Source: Nitrospira sp. (GTDB lineage: Bacteria; Nitrospirota; Nitrospiria; Nitrospirales; Nitrospiraceae). Taken from it: a stretch of 64,000 bases of DNA. The DNA is taken from assembly GCA_024998625.1 (NCBI GenBank), contig JACOEL010000014.1:1-64000 (forward strand), written 5' to 3'. Numbering within the stretch: the first letter of the stretch is position 1; the number at the start of each line of letters is the position of its first letter. Below the pieces are notes generated by a model. That model did not search any database and was not told the origin of the DNA. It saw nothing but the letters and a program-made list of their open reading frames with translations. This document shows positions 34,178 to 43,423 of this stretch, one piece after another. The position numbers were made by a program, and so were the translations under genes.

Positions 34178-34909
34178 TCACTGTAGTGCCTTCTGTCTCT
34201 CCCTCAGTTCCCGTAACATATCGGCGAGTTCTTTGCCGAACCGTTCGAGTGCCACGTCCTTGGCTTCGGCCACTGCGGTCCTGTCCTCAAGCGATGGTGC
34301 CGGGCCGATGAGCGTTGTCTCTCCTTCCGCTGTTTGCGTGCCGTACAGATAGCCGGTGCGGACATCCCACAAGGTCCCTTCCATCATGAACAATGCATGG
34401 CTTTCGGTACCGTGGGCGAAGTAGGCGCCGATGCCGGTGGCGTACCAGGCGGCATGCCCGTTGTTGTACCGCTCCACGGCGGAGGCCCCGTCGATAATCA
34501 GAAGCGCGTCGGCGTTGTACCGGGCGGCAGCTAGGCGAATGTCACGGAAGGTGGTCCCTTGGACCGTGGAGTTGGCGAGCAGAAAACTCTGCTGAAGAAT
34601 ACCCTCCTCCTGTACCGGCGCGAGCGCACGCTGCACACGGTCGGCGTCCGCGCCGACCCAGTCCACCCGTTGCAGCGCCGGGCGGCTTGGAAAATCTTCG
34701 TGTTTAAAAAAAACAGCCAGGCGATAGGGCGTCGGCAGGTTCGCCTGCAAGGACATGGTGGATGCGATATCACGATCGGTGACCACCTCGGGATGATCGT
34801 GAAACGATTCCTGGAGGAGCTGCCGGTTCAGACCGCGGGCTCCGGTGCAGGCGGAGAGCGTGACCGAGAACAGAAGAAGGAGAAGGATGCGCAGCGGAAC
34901 GGTTCTCAT
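34178..34909 (-). CDS. lipoprotein of unknown function
   Basis: This 243-residue protein has a lipobox (ILLLLLFSVTLSACTGARG), so it is anchored to a membrane after lipidation. The body resembles periplasmic lipoproteins with a flavodoxin-like or GNA1162-like core: PYRLAVFFKHEDF, FRDIRLAAARYNADALLIID and FMMEGTLWDVRTGYLYGTQTAEGE. A helical charged tail (FGKELADMLRELRERQKALQ) ends it. It lies just downstream of a dehydrogenase on the same strand. Function unknown. Confidence 0.75.
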   Translation of the reverse strand: MRTVPLRILLLLLFSVTLSACTGARGLNRQLLQESFHDHPEVVTDRDIASTMSLQANLPTPYRLAVFFKHEDFPSRPALQRVDWVGADADRVQRALAPVQEEGILQQSFLLANSTVQGTTFRDIRLAAARYNADALLIIDGASAVERYNNGHAAWYATGIGAYFAHGTESHALFMMEGTLWDVRTGYLYGTQTAEGETTLIGPAPSLEDRTAVAEAKDVALERFGKELADMLRELRERQKALQ

Positions 34910-34922
34910 AGAACTCCCGTAG

Positions 34923-35873
34923 TTATGTTGACGCCGGAGGCTTCGCCGGATCGATATGCGACAGATCTTCCAGCGCCAACATTAAGGCATGGGTGCCGGA
35001 TCGGCCATGGCCGAGCGCCTGCACCCGTTCATACAGCTGATGCGCGAGTGTGAGTCCGGGCAAAGTGAGCTGTCGCCGTCGCGCCTCTTCCAACGCAATG
35101 CCCATGTCTTTGATGAAATGTTCGACGAAAAACCCTGGATCAAAATTGCGGGCCAGAATGCGTGGCGCCAGATTGTCGAGTGTCCAACAGGCGGCGGCGC
35201 CCCCGCGAATAGAATCCAACATGCGATGTAACTGTAGCCCCGCCTTGTAGCCATACAGGAGACTCTCACACACGCCGATCATGGTGCCGGCGATGACGAT
35301 TTGGTTACAGAGCTTTGTATGCTGTCCCATGCCTGCCTCGCCCTGGTGCACGATTTTCTTGCCGAGGCATTCCAGCAGCGGCATGATGGATCGGACGGCA
35401 TGTGTCACGCCGCCGGCCATGATGGAGAGGGCGGCGTTGCGCGCGCCGACATCGCCTCCGGAGACCGGCGCGTCCACGGCGAAGGCCCCGCGTGATTGAG
35501 CCGCCAGGGCGATCTCTTGCGCGAGCGACGGCTCGGTGGTGGTCATGTCGATCAACACCATGCCCGGACGTGTTCCCGCCAGGATACCCTGCTCGCCGAA
35601 GTATACGTCGCGTACGTCACGGGGGAATCCCACCATGGTCATCACGACCGCTGTTTGCTCAGCCACTGCGCGAGGGGAATCGGCCCAAGTCGCGCCCTTA
35701 GCGAGAATCAGCGACGCCTTGCTGCGATTTCTGGTGTACAGGGTGAGCCGATACTGTTTGGCCTGTAGATGCTGGCACATGAGCGCGCCCATCACGCCGG
35801 TACCGATCCAGCCGACGTGCGTCTCAGCGGGAGTCACGAGGTGGGGAGATTGTTCGGGGAGAGGAAGCGCCAT
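34923..35873 (-). CDS. beta-hydroxyacid dehydrogenase (3-hydroxyisobutyrate dehydrogenase family)
   Basis: This 316-residue NAD(P)-dependent oxidoreductase has the nucleotide-binding motif GWIGTGVMGALMCQHLQ, substrate-binding DAPVSGGDVGARNAALSIMA, and catalytic Lys in GMGQHTKLCNQIVIAGTM. The C-terminal helical domain (FFVEHFIKDMGIALEEARRR) is complete. Substrate could be 3-hydroxyisobutyrate, tartronate semialdehyde or succinic semialdehyde; the sequence does not decide. Its start overlaps no gene; a secreted OB-like protein is encoded 3 bp upstream on the same strand. Confidence 0.9.
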   Translation of the reverse strand: MALPLPEQSPHLVTPAETHVGWIGTGVMGALMCQHLQAKQYRLTLYTRNRSKASLILAKGATWADSPRAVAEQTAVVMTMVGFPRDVRDVYFGEQGILAGTRPGMVLIDMTTTEPSLAQEIALAAQSRGAFAVDAPVSGGDVGARNAALSIMAGGVTHAVRSIMPLLECLGKKIVHQGEAGMGQHTKLCNQIVIAGTMIGVCESLLYGYKAGLQLHRMLDSIRGGAAACWTLDNLAPRILARNFDPGFFVEHFIKDMGIALEEARRRQLTLPGLTLAHQLYERVQALGHGRSGTHALMLALEDLSHIDPAKPPAST

Positions 35874-35876
35874 GAG

Positions 35877-36365
35877 TTATTCCACCAGCGGCGTAATCCG
35901 GTTCGCGATGGCCTGTACGACGCCCTCTTGATCCATGGCGATCTTTCCGCCCTTGAAGCTCAAGGCATACCCTCCATGGCTCGGAGCCTGGACCGTGGCG
36001 TCCACCACCACGCGCGCCCCGTCTTCCACGTCAGGGTCCTTCACCAGCGGGACGCCGCAGAGTCCCGGCACCGCGACCGGGATCGTGGCCGTGTCATCTT
36101 CCAGGCTGAAGAGGTAGCCGCCGTAACAGGTCGAGCCGGCCGGAATCTCATAGGGATCGAGCGGCTGGACGTTGCGTACTGTCCCTCGCAGCGTGATCTG
36201 CCGCAAGTGGAACAGCGCGGGATCGGCCAGGATTTCCTGCACAGTGAAGGCTTCTTGCGCGGCGATCATGCCGCTATTGAGGGCCAGGCACGTCGTCAGG
36301 CCGAAGAGCAGTTTCGCGATGGGGTGATTCAGGATCTGGGCGCTATCGTGGATCATCGAACGCAT
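35877..36365 (-). CDS. exported OB-fold-like protein of unknown function
   Basis: This protein of about 162 residues has a signal peptide (IAKLLFGLTTCLALNSGMIA, cleavage near AQEAFT). The mature part, VQEILADPALFHLRQITLRG, VRNVQPLDPYEIPAGST, YLFSLEDDTATIPVAVPGLC, GARVVVDATVQAPSHG, looks like a bacterial OB-fold. The start is uncertain among several in-frame ATGs (36398, 36389, 36365, 36356); the signal peptide fits any of them. It lies 3 bp before the dehydrogenase and is divergent from the M20 peptidase. Confidence 0.65.
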   Translation of the reverse strand: MRSMIHDSAQILNHPIAKLLFGLTTCLALNSGMIAAQEAFTVQEILADPALFHLRQITLRGTVRNVQPLDPYEIPAGSTCYGGYLFSLEDDTATIPVAVPGLCGVPLVKDPDVEDGARVVVDATVQAPSHGGYALSFKGGKIAMDQEGVVQAIANRITPLVE

Positions 36366-36453
36366 TCTACCATTCTTTGTTTCGATCATCGCCCTCATAG
36401 GCTTTCCGTCTGCGAGTCGATATAATCGCCGGCGATCATTGGGAGGCACAGCG

Positions 36454-37818
36454 ATGAGCGACTTGCAGCGCCGGTTAGATACTTACATCAAAGACATTCG
36501 CCCGCGCTATGAAGATATGCTCGGGCAGGCAGTGGAAATTCCCTCTATCAGCATGGATCCCCGGCATGCGCCGGATGTGGGCCGGATGGCGGAATTGGCC
36601 GCGCAATATCTGCGGGCCGCCGGGGCGGAGACGCACATCGTCGAGACTCCGGGCTACCCGGTCGTGTCAGGCGGCTGGACGGTCGATCCGAGTTACCCGA
36701 CCGTGACCGTCTACAACCACATGGATGTGCAGCCGGCGCAGGAACCGGAATGGAAACAGTCTCCGTTTGCATTCCAGAACGACAACGGCATCTACCGCGG
36801 GCGCGGAGCGACGGATGACAAGGGCCCGGCCCTTGCGGCCCTGTTCGGCGCGCGATATGCGATTGAGCAGGGAGTGCCTATCAACGTGCGATTCTTGTGG
36901 GAACTGGAAGAGGAAAACGGCAGTCCAAGTTTCGCGGCAGCGATCAAGAATCGTGCGGCGATCCCGCGCCCGGACTCGGTGGTGATTTCGGATACGATCT
37001 GGTTATCCAAGAATCAGCCGGCGATGCCCTATGGCTTGCGCGGTTTGCTCGGCGCGCGGCTCGTCCTGCGTACCGGCTCCAAGGATGCCCATTCGGGGGT
37101 GGCGGGCGGCGTGGCGCGCAATCCGTTGGCCGAGTTGATGGACATCGTCCATGCCTGTGTGGATGCCAAGACCGGTAAGGTGAAAATTCCGGGCTTCTAC
37201 GATGATATGATCGAGCCGACAAAGGCAGAGATCAAGAGTTTCCTGCAGTCTGGATTTCAAGTGAGCAAGTTCAAGCAGGCCTACGGGTTCAAGACGTTGC
37301 GCACGCACGATCCGGCAGAGGTCATGCGGCGGATCTGGGCTGCGCCGACATTTGAGGTGCACGGACTCGTCGGCGGCTACCATGGGCCGGGGGTGAAAAC
37401 GGTGGTACCGGGCCATGGGGAGCTGAAGGTCAGCATGCGGCTCGTACCGAATCAGACTCCGGAGAAGGCCTTTGCGCTGCTCAGGAAACATGTCGCCAAG
37501 TTGAATCCGGAGGTGAAGGTCGAGCGCGAGGGGATGTTGCATCCGTTCAGAGGCGTGTTTGACGGGCCGTATGTCGATGCGGTGAAACGAGCCGTGAAGG
37601 CAGGGTTCGGCAAGGAGCCGGCCTTTATCCGCGAAGGCGGCTCGATCGGTGCGGTCGTGACGATGCAGAAAGCCTGGAAAGTTCCGATTCTGTTCATGGG
37701 TCTGAGCCTGCCCGAGCACGGCTATCATGCGCCGAACGAGTATTTCGATTGGGGCCAGGCCTCGGGCGGCATGAAGGCGTTTGTGCACTATTTTACGGAA
37801 CTGGCTGCGAAGCGCTAG
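36454..37818 (+). CDS. M20 family metallopeptidase (dipeptidase-like)
   Basis: This 454-residue cytoplasmic zinc peptidase has its metal ligands in VTVYNHMDVQPAQEPEW (His, Asp), YRGRGATDDKGPALAALFG, LWELEEENGSPSFAA (catalytic Glu pair) and LPEHGYHAPNEYFD (final His). The inserted dimerisation domain (residues about 195-345, GSKDAHSGVAGG) is present. It resembles the DapE/dipeptidase branch that acts on peptides or N-acyl amino acids. ATG 36454 has GGAGG. Confidence 0.9.
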   Translation: MSDLQRRLDTYIKDIRPRYEDMLGQAVEIPSISMDPRHAPDVGRMAELAAQYLRAAGAETHIVETPGYPVVSGGWTVDPSYPTVTVYNHMDVQPAQEPEWKQSPFAFQNDNGIYRGRGATDDKGPALAALFGARYAIEQGVPINVRFLWELEEENGSPSFAAAIKNRAAIPRPDSVVISDTIWLSKNQPAMPYGLRGLLGARLVLRTGSKDAHSGVAGGVARNPLAELMDIVHACVDAKTGKVKIPGFYDDMIEPTKAEIKSFLQSGFQVSKFKQAYGFKTLRTHDPAEVMRRIWAAPTFEVHGLVGGYHGPGVKTVVPGHGELKVSMRLVPNQTPEKAFALLRKHVAKLNPEVKVEREGMLHPFRGVFDGPYVDAVKRAVKAGFGKEPAFIREGGSIGAVVTMQKAWKVPILFMGLSLPEHGYHAPNEYFDWGQASGGMKAFVHYFTELAAKR

Positions 37819-37872
37819 CCGGTAGCCGGAGTTATAGGAGAATACCTACGTGTCCGGAGGTAATTTAAAAAC

Positions 37873-37886
37873 ATGACAAATATCAT
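37873..37886 (+). promoter_or_regulatory. Crp/Fnr-type palindrome upstream of nirK
   Basis: ATGACAAATATCAT has the TGA-N6-TCA core spacing shared by Crp, Fnr and NnrR-type sites. It lies 88 bp before the nirK start, in an AT-rich stretch unlike the surrounding DNA. It may mediate oxygen- or nitric-oxide-dependent control. No regulator is encoded nearby. Confidence 0.5.
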
Positions 37887-37973
37887 ATTGTGGTGATTTG
37901 AAGATCGGTATCCTACCTGTGGTTCTGAATGAACCGCTACCCATTCACTTTCAACAGGAGGAGCCGCAGCATT

Positions 37974-38939
37974 ATGACAGTACGTAACACCCGCTTTCGT
38001 CAATCTGTGATTCGCACGGTCTTGGGGTTGGCCTCGGTGTATGGCGTGGCCATGCAACCGGTCGACTCCGCCTTTGCGAAAGTCGTCGAAGTGTCCATGA
38101 CGGCCGTGGAGACCAAGCTTGTCGTGGACGGCGAGGGCCATACATATGACGCCTGGACCTTCAACGGTCAGTTTCCCGGTCCGGTGATTCGTGTGCAGGA
38201 AGGTGACGAGGTTGTCTTTTCACTGACGAATCCCGAGACCAACGGTCGCCCCCATTCCATGGATTTTCACGCGGCGGAAACCAACTTCCTGGAGCACTAC
38301 AAGGAAGTGCGTCCCGGCGAGTCCCTGCAATATCGTTTCAAGGCCAAATGGCCGGGCATCTTCGCCTATCACTGCGGTGCCTCTCCCATGATTCAGCATA
38401 TTGCGCGCGGCATGATGGGCGCCATTATCGTCGATCCCAAGGATCCGAAGGCGTTGCCGAAAGCCGATCGCGAGTATGTGCTGGTGCAGAGCGAACTGTT
38501 CAAGGATCCTGACGATGTCGATGGCATGTTCGACCGCAAGTATCAGCATGTGGTATTTAACGGTTCCGTCTTCCGGTACGATCCCGTGCACAGCAAGGCG
38601 GGAGGCGACTTCCTGGACGCCAAGCCGGGCGAGCGGGTCCGCTTCTATTTTGTGAACGCTGGCCCGAACAACGTGTCGGCGGTTCATCCGATCGCTGAGA
38701 TCTGGGACGATGTGTGGGAAAGCGGCAATCCCGCCAACCATACGCGCGGCGTGCAGACGCAGCTGATTCCGCCGGCTGGCGCGGCGATTCTTGATATGGT
38801 GATGGACAACAATAACGGAGTGTACCCGATCGTCACCCACTCCTTGACCGACGCCCTTCGCGGTGCCATTGCGCTGTTGAAGGTAGACAAGGATGCGAGG
38901 CAGTTGCCGCTCATGCCGTTTGTGACTCCTGCCAAGTAA
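37974..38939 (+). CDS. nirK: copper-containing nitrite reductase (NO-forming)
   Basis: This 321-residue periplasmic enzyme reduces nitrite to nitric oxide. A signal peptide (VIRTVLGLASVYGVAMQPVD, near SAFA) is followed by two cupredoxin domains. Type 1 and type 2 copper ligands and the catalytic Asp and His are all present: HSMDFHAAETN, FAYHCGASPMIQHIARGMMG, AVHPIAEIWD and PIVTHSLTD. It has the usual two-domain size. ATG 37974 follows GGAGGAG at about 11 bases; the upstream ATG 37929 lacks one. Such nirK genes are common in nitrifiers. A Crp/Fnr-type palindrome lies upstream. Confidence 0.95.
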   Translation: MTVRNTRFRQSVIRTVLGLASVYGVAMQPVDSAFAKVVEVSMTAVETKLVVDGEGHTYDAWTFNGQFPGPVIRVQEGDEVVFSLTNPETNGRPHSMDFHAAETNFLEHYKEVRPGESLQYRFKAKWPGIFAYHCGASPMIQHIARGMMGAIIVDPKDPKALPKADREYVLVQSELFKDPDDVDGMFDRKYQHVVFNGSVFRYDPVHSKAGGDFLDAKPGERVRFYFVNAGPNNVSAVHPIAEIWDDVWESGNPANHTRGVQTQLIPPAGAAILDMVMDNNNGVYPIVTHSLTDALRGAIALLKVDKDARQLPLMPFVTPAK

Positions 38940-39139
38940 TGGTTGCTTCGCCGGGTGGCCTTGCGGCCGCCCGGCCTGCCGGTTCGTTCGACTCTCCCAC
39001 TTTCGTGAGCTGCTCTCAGTGGCTCCATTCGCTGAAAACAGGTTCGGCCGTCCCCGAGCTGATTGGGTGCGTATAGGGGACAAGCCTGTGCTTGTTCGAG
39101 CATGCGGGCCGACTGGTTGGGACTCTTCTCCGGGGTAGC

Positions 39140-40201
39140 CGGATCCTAGGCGTTGCTTCAGAGAGCTCATATCGATCACGAAGCGATAGCGCACCTCGCC
39201 GGGGACAAGACGGTCATAGGCGGCATTCACCTGTTGGATAGGAATGACTTCCACATCTGCGGCGAACTTGTGTTTGCCGCAGATGTGGAGCATCTCTTGT
39301 GTCTCCATAATCCCGCCGATCAACGATCCGACCAGTCGCCGTCGGCGCATGATCAGGGGAAAGGCGCCGAGCTGCGCGGGCTTATCCGGAACCCCGACCA
39401 GAATCATGGTGCCGTCGGTCTTCAGCAATTCCAGATAGACATTCAGATCATGGGGCGCTGAGACGGTGTCCAGGATGAAGTCGAACTGTTTGGTGAGTGG
39501 GGGCAGGGTGCCCGGTTTCGCGGTGGAGCAATAAGCCTGTGCGCCCAGCCGCTTCGCATCGGCTTGTTTCTTGTCGGAATGGGCTCAGGACGGTGACGTG
39601 TGCACCGAGCGCCTTGCCGATCTTGACGGCCATGTGCCCGAGGCCGCCTAACCCGACCACAGCGAGTCGATGTTTCTTGCCCGCCCTCCAATGCCGCAAC
39701 GGGGAGTAGGTGGTGATGCTGGCGCACAAGAGCGGCGCCGCTTCTTCAGGGCGCAACCGCTTGGGAATCCGCACGATATAGCGTTGATCGACGACGATCT
39801 TGGTGGAGTATCCGCCGTAGGTGGGTGTGACGCCGTCCCGCTCTTTGCCGTTATAGGTGAAGGCGAGGTGGCCTTCGCAATATTGCTCCAGGCCTTTCTT
39901 GCAGGCCTGGCATGTCCGGCAGGAACCGACGAAGCAGCCGACCCCCACGGTTTGACCGGCGGTGAATTGTTTGACGGAGGCCTCGACTTTATCCACCGTG
40001 CCGACGATTTCATGTCCAGGCACTATCGGAAAGAGCGATCCGCCCCGTTCATCCCGCGCCTGGTGCACATCCGAATGGCAAATCCCACAGTATTGGCTCT
40101 TTGATCAACACATCTTGCCGGCCCACTTCGCGGCGTGAAAATCTGAACGGCGTGAGCGAGGATTGAGCGTTGAGTGCGGCATAGCCGTGGACGTCGATCA
40201 T
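39140..40201 (-). pseudogene. zinc-dependent alcohol dehydrogenase (AdhC/YahK type), frameshifted
   Basis: The whole family is readable on the minus strand: IDVHGYAALNAQSSLTPF, QYCGICHSDVHQARDE, FPIVPGHEIVGTVD, CFVGSCRTCQACKKGLEQYC, VGLGGLGHMAVKIGKALGAH, DKKQADAKR and TDGTMILVGVPDKPAQLG, VRYRFVIDMSSLKQ. Two one-base insertions break it: one between VLIK and QYCGIC near 40095, one after VTVLS near 39583 (CCC for CC). The usual stop after SSLKQ is absent, so the frame runs on into sequence antisense to nirK. It either decayed recently or reflects assembly indels. Confidence 0.8.
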
Positions 40202-40252
40202 GACGGTGTGCTCCTCAAAGATTGTGCGTGCGGTGCTGTGGCGGTCGCTTCG

Positions 40253-40678
40253 TTATGGTGTCGGGGCCGGTTCATGTGTGTCAGGTTCGAGCGTGATGCC
40301 GATGGTGGACGGGTCCTGTTCCCACGCGCCCGGCGCAATCAATCCGAGCAACGGAAGGAGGAAAAATGCGCCTCCGATGACATCGACGATCCCGGTGCTG
40401 CTGAGTTTCCGGCCTGTCACTCGGGATTGCGTCTGGTATCCCGTTTTTTGCACTTCGACGGTGAGGTCTCCTCTTCGGGGGACCTGATACTGTAGCGGCG
40501 TCGCTCCGGCGGCAGTGCCATTGATGCGGACCTCTGCGCCGGGAGGCTCTGAATTGACCGTCAGTGGTTGCGTGCTTCCAGTGAAAATCGAGCAGCCGGT
40601 CAGGCTGAAATGAGACGCAATAAGGGTCGCGACGATGGCACACTGACTCACACTGGCGCTTCTGGCCGTGACGGGCAT
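40253..40678 (-). CDS. PEGA-domain lipoprotein
   Basis: This 141-residue protein has a lipobox (LIASHFSLTGCSIFTGS) and a PEGA domain (QPLTVNSEPPGAEVRINGTA, GATPLQYQVPRRGDLTVEVQ, KTGYQTQSR), a small surface-associated fold. A hydrophobic stretch (IVDVIGGAFFLLPLLGLIAP) follows and could be a membrane segment. ATG 40678 has GGAGG four bases upstream. Role unknown. Confidence 0.8.
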   Translation of the reverse strand: MPVTARSASVSQCAIVATLIASHFSLTGCSIFTGSTQPLTVNSEPPGAEVRINGTAAGATPLQYQVPRRGDLTVEVQKTGYQTQSRVTGRKLSSTGIVDVIGGAFFLLPLLGLIAPGAWEQDPSTIGITLEPDTHEPAPTP

Positions 40679-40804
40679 GGACCCTCCGTGGACATGGTGT
40701 TCTAACATGGTTAGCACAGCGTATGCAGGTTGACAAGGCGGCGGAGACTGGGGTGTGCGGGGCGGTGGAGTCAGAAGTACTCCGCCGCCCCGCTTCGTGT
40801 GTTG

Positions 40805-42526
40805 TCAGGCGTGGGGGGCGGCGGCGGTTGCCAGGATGGGTTGGAACATCGGATCCGCGTCCAGCACGGCTTTGAGCAATTCCGAGTGCAGGAAGTACCG
40901 CCATACCTCATCCGACTTGCCGGGTACCTCGTCGAACCACCGCTTGGCTTCGGTCAGGTGCTGGAGCATTTTGGCCTTGTCCCCGTAGTTCGGCAGAAAG
41001 ATCATCGTGTAGGCCATCGCATATTCGGCCAGAAACTTATCGAGAGGAAGTTCCGCCTGTGCCAGGGCGGCCTCGGCATCGGCATAGGCCCGAGGCGTCT
41101 CCGTATCGTGAAGGATCCGGTTCCAGGAGACCTTGTTGATCCGGGACCAGGCCAATTGAAGCAGGGCCTCGGACTTGGGCGTTCTCCGGTGCTCGGGAAT
41201 GTCCTTCACCAGGGCTTCGAAGGTCTCGACCATGGGGAGCTGGTCGTTATTCCATCGGTATGCGATGCCAAGTCGAAACCGGTTGTCGAGTTGTTCCGGT
41301 CTGACCGACACGAGCGTCTGAAGTGCCGGAATCAGACGGTAAAGAAAGTCTGCCGGGGTCGGCTGTGAGAGTCCGCCCATTTCCATCCCGTTCGAGAGAT
41401 CCAAGCGGGCGCCCTGCGCATAAATGTTCCAATAAAATTCGTCCACCACAATGCCCAGGGCTGGATCCTTTATGGGCACCTGATGGCTATTTCTGGCTTC
41501 ACGCAGCAACACGCTATACAGGTGGCGGGTTAAGACCGTCAGGGCGTCCGGCTGCTTCGGGTCGATGAGCAAGACGCGGTTGAGTAAGGCCACCCGGTCG
41601 CGCAGTTCGGGAAAGATGGCGGCGCGCGCCGCTGCGGCCGTCAACGTGCCGGGTTGATCGTCTGGTCCCCACCAGGCCAGGGACTCAGGCAGGGCGCGGC
41701 TCGTTTCGGTGGCAAACGGAATCTTGTCTGCTAACATACCCGGGGCCTCCGGCTGTGAGGCGACCGGCAGATTGAACACGGCGGTATCGCCGGGAAATCC
41801 ATGCTGCTTCAGTCCGGTGAAGACGACCCACTGGGTAGTCACGGATTTCAAGGCAAGTCTCGGGCGTTTGATTGTGTTCGTCCACTTGACGTTGCCGGGG
41901 GCATAGGTGACCGGCGATGTCAGGGGATCCTGATACTGCACAGACAGTTGGACCAGCGTCGTTGGAACGCCAAGCACCTTTCCGGTGCGTCCCAGGCGGA
42001 ACGAACCGGACGGAATGGTGCGGCTGCCGACAACGGTCACATGGAGGCCGCTCCCGGGGGGGGAGGTGCCCAGCACGTCGGCCACGAAGGTCGAGGCCGG
42101 CGCCCTCGGGAGATCGTCGCCGAAAAACATCAGCGGGCCGGTGCTCGGCCAAATGATATCCATGGCAATGTCCGACCGCTTGAGCATGGGCGCATAGGCA
42201 TCGGTCAGGGTTTGCCAGCAGGAATCGTAAGACGTGTCGTTGGCCGGCGCGAATTGTTTCACCTTCGTCGGAGAGGCAACGACGTATCGGTATTGGCAGG
42301 CAAAATCTAATTGCCCGGCGGTGACGCGATCGCCGTGCGCAAGGGCTTCGGCATATCGGACGGCGGTCTGGACCGCCGGTGGTTGCTTAGCAGAGGCGGG
42401 TGGGCGATGTCCCTTCCCGCCGGTCGCCGGTGCCGACTCGGCCGTCCCGGCCCAGAGACCCAGAGAGACCGCGAGGGTCACGATGGCAATGGTCTGTCGT
42501 CGATGGAACTGGTTCCCGCGAATCAT
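40805..42526 (-). CDS. large exported protein of unknown function, helical repeats
   Basis: This 573-residue protein has a signal peptide (TIAIVTLAVSLGLWAGTAES, cleavage near APATGG). The middle part (VTYAPGNVKW, VTTQWVVFTGLKQHGFPGDT) looks like beta-sheet. The C-terminal half reads as helical hairpins similar to TPR: KSEALLQLAWSRINKVSWN, YADAEAALAQAELPLDKFLA, MLQHLTEAKRWFDEVPG. I recognise no family. ATG 42526 has GGAGG at 8 bases. It stands alone. Confidence 0.65.
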   Translation of the reverse strand: MIRGNQFHRRQTIAIVTLAVSLGLWAGTAESAPATGGKGHRPPASAKQPPAVQTAVRYAEALAHGDRVTAGQLDFACQYRYVVASPTKVKQFAPANDTSYDSCWQTLTDAYAPMLKRSDIAMDIIWPSTGPLMFFGDDLPRAPASTFVADVLGTSPPGSGLHVTVVGSRTIPSGSFRLGRTGKVLGVPTTLVQLSVQYQDPLTSPVTYAPGNVKWTNTIKRPRLALKSVTTQWVVFTGLKQHGFPGDTAVFNLPVASQPEAPGMLADKIPFATETSRALPESLAWWGPDDQPGTLTAAAARAAIFPELRDRVALLNRVLLIDPKQPDALTVLTRHLYSVLLREARNSHQVPIKDPALGIVVDEFYWNIYAQGARLDLSNGMEMGGLSQPTPADFLYRLIPALQTLVSVRPEQLDNRFRLGIAYRWNNDQLPMVETFEALVKDIPEHRRTPKSEALLQLAWSRINKVSWNRILHDTETPRAYADAEAALAQAELPLDKFLAEYAMAYTMIFLPNYGDKAKMLQHLTEAKRWFDEVPGKSDEVWRYFLHSELLKAVLDADPMFQPILATAAAPHA

Positions 42527-42613
42527 GCGAACGACCTCCGGTGGCAATAAAAGAATGTCACTGTACCACGGGGCTCTTTTCATGTGAAAGGGGCGTGCGG
42601 AGGCGATGCAAGA

Positions 42614-43087
42614 TCACGGACTCGGGGGAGGGGGAGTGAGTGGCCGGGTAAATTGGACCAAGGAGCGGATGTATTGGAGAACGGCCTGCTGGTCCTCGGC
42701 GGGCAGCACGTTCTGCCATGCCGGCATGGCCGTGCGGGGTTTCCCTTGGGCGATCGCGCGGAGCAACTCTGTATCCGTTTTGGCAGAGGTCGCCGCCGAG
42801 ATGAGATTGCCCGGTCGAGGGGAAAGAAACGGGGCCTTGGCGCCGTCGCCCTTACCGGTTGTGCCATGGCACTCCATGCAATGCTGACGATAGATGGCTT
42901 GCCCGTGGTCAAGATTTTCTGAGGGCTGGGCAAGCAGGACGCCGGTTCCACCGCAAGTCAATAGAAGGGCGAGCAGGAGGGAGTCTGAAATCGAAGAAAA
43001 AGATCGTTGCGACGGGCACAGCCGTTGATCACTCAACGCCTCGTCTCTCGCCCCCTCTGCCGGTTGTGTTCCGGTCGGCGTGATCAT
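42614..43087 (-). CDS. periplasmic c-type cytochrome (class I)
   Basis: This protein of about 157 residues has a membrane-signal segment (ISDSLLLALLLTCGGTGVLL) and one haem site, CMECH, in GQAIYRQHCMECHGTTGKGD, with the distal ligand Met in TAMPAWQNVLPAEDQQAVLQ. It is a small electron carrier. The start is uncertain: neither GTG 43099 nor ATG 43087 has a ribosome site, and the segment before SISDS may not be translated. It follows the anti-sigma gene by a few bases, so it is probably the target or last gene of the sigma factor operon. Confidence 0.85.
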   Translation of the reverse strand: MITPTGTQPAEGARDEALSDQRLCPSQRSFSSISDSLLLALLLTCGGTGVLLAQPSENLDHGQAIYRQHCMECHGTTGKGDGAKAPFLSPRPGNLISAATSAKTDTELLRAIAQGKPRTAMPAWQNVLPAEDQQAVLQYIRSLVQFTRPLTPPPPSP

Positions 43088-43105
43088 TGGGCCAATCACG
43101 ACTGG

Positions 43106-43405
43106 TTATGCCGTTGCCGCTGCCTTCAGAATCTGTCGGCGGAGGTTCGCACGATCGTTTTTGGAGAGTGCCGGAGAAGGACGGTTGCGGCAGAGCTGCA
43201 CGGTTTGGCGCAGGGAGTCGAGAAACACTTCGCAATTCGGACAATCACCGAGGTGGGCGCGAATTTCCTGACAGACGTCACCGGAAAGCTCGTCGTCCAG
43301 ATAGGCAGACAGCCGTTCGAGCACTTTGACGCACTTTCGTTTTCCGTGACCCTGGTGGAGGGTGGGCTTGCGGGTGCCTGGATATGTGCGTACGCGATCA
43401 GCCAT
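43106..43405 (-). CDS. anti-sigma factor, zinc-finger type
   Basis: This 99-residue protein has the zinc-binding anti-sigma motif HxxxCxxC: LSAYLDDELSGDVCQEIRAH, LGDCPNCEVFLDSLRQT. There is no transmembrane segment, so this is a soluble anti-sigma factor, probably redox- or metal-sensitive. It is encoded 19 bp after the ECF sigma gene and just before a cytochrome c. It is expected to bind and hold the sigma factor. Confidence 0.88.
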   Translation of the reverse strand: MADRVRTYPGTRKPTLHQGHGKRKCVKVLERLSAYLDDELSGDVCQEIRAHLGDCPNCEVFLDSLRQTVQLCRNRPSPALSKNDRANLRRQILKAAATA

Positions 43406-43423
43406 GGCGGTGCTTCTTCTTGA

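Noticed and set aside
38220-39428. Long minus-strand open frame across nirK
   Set aside because: Its first part is the dehydrogenase C-terminus; the rest is read-through antisense to nirK and shows no family features.
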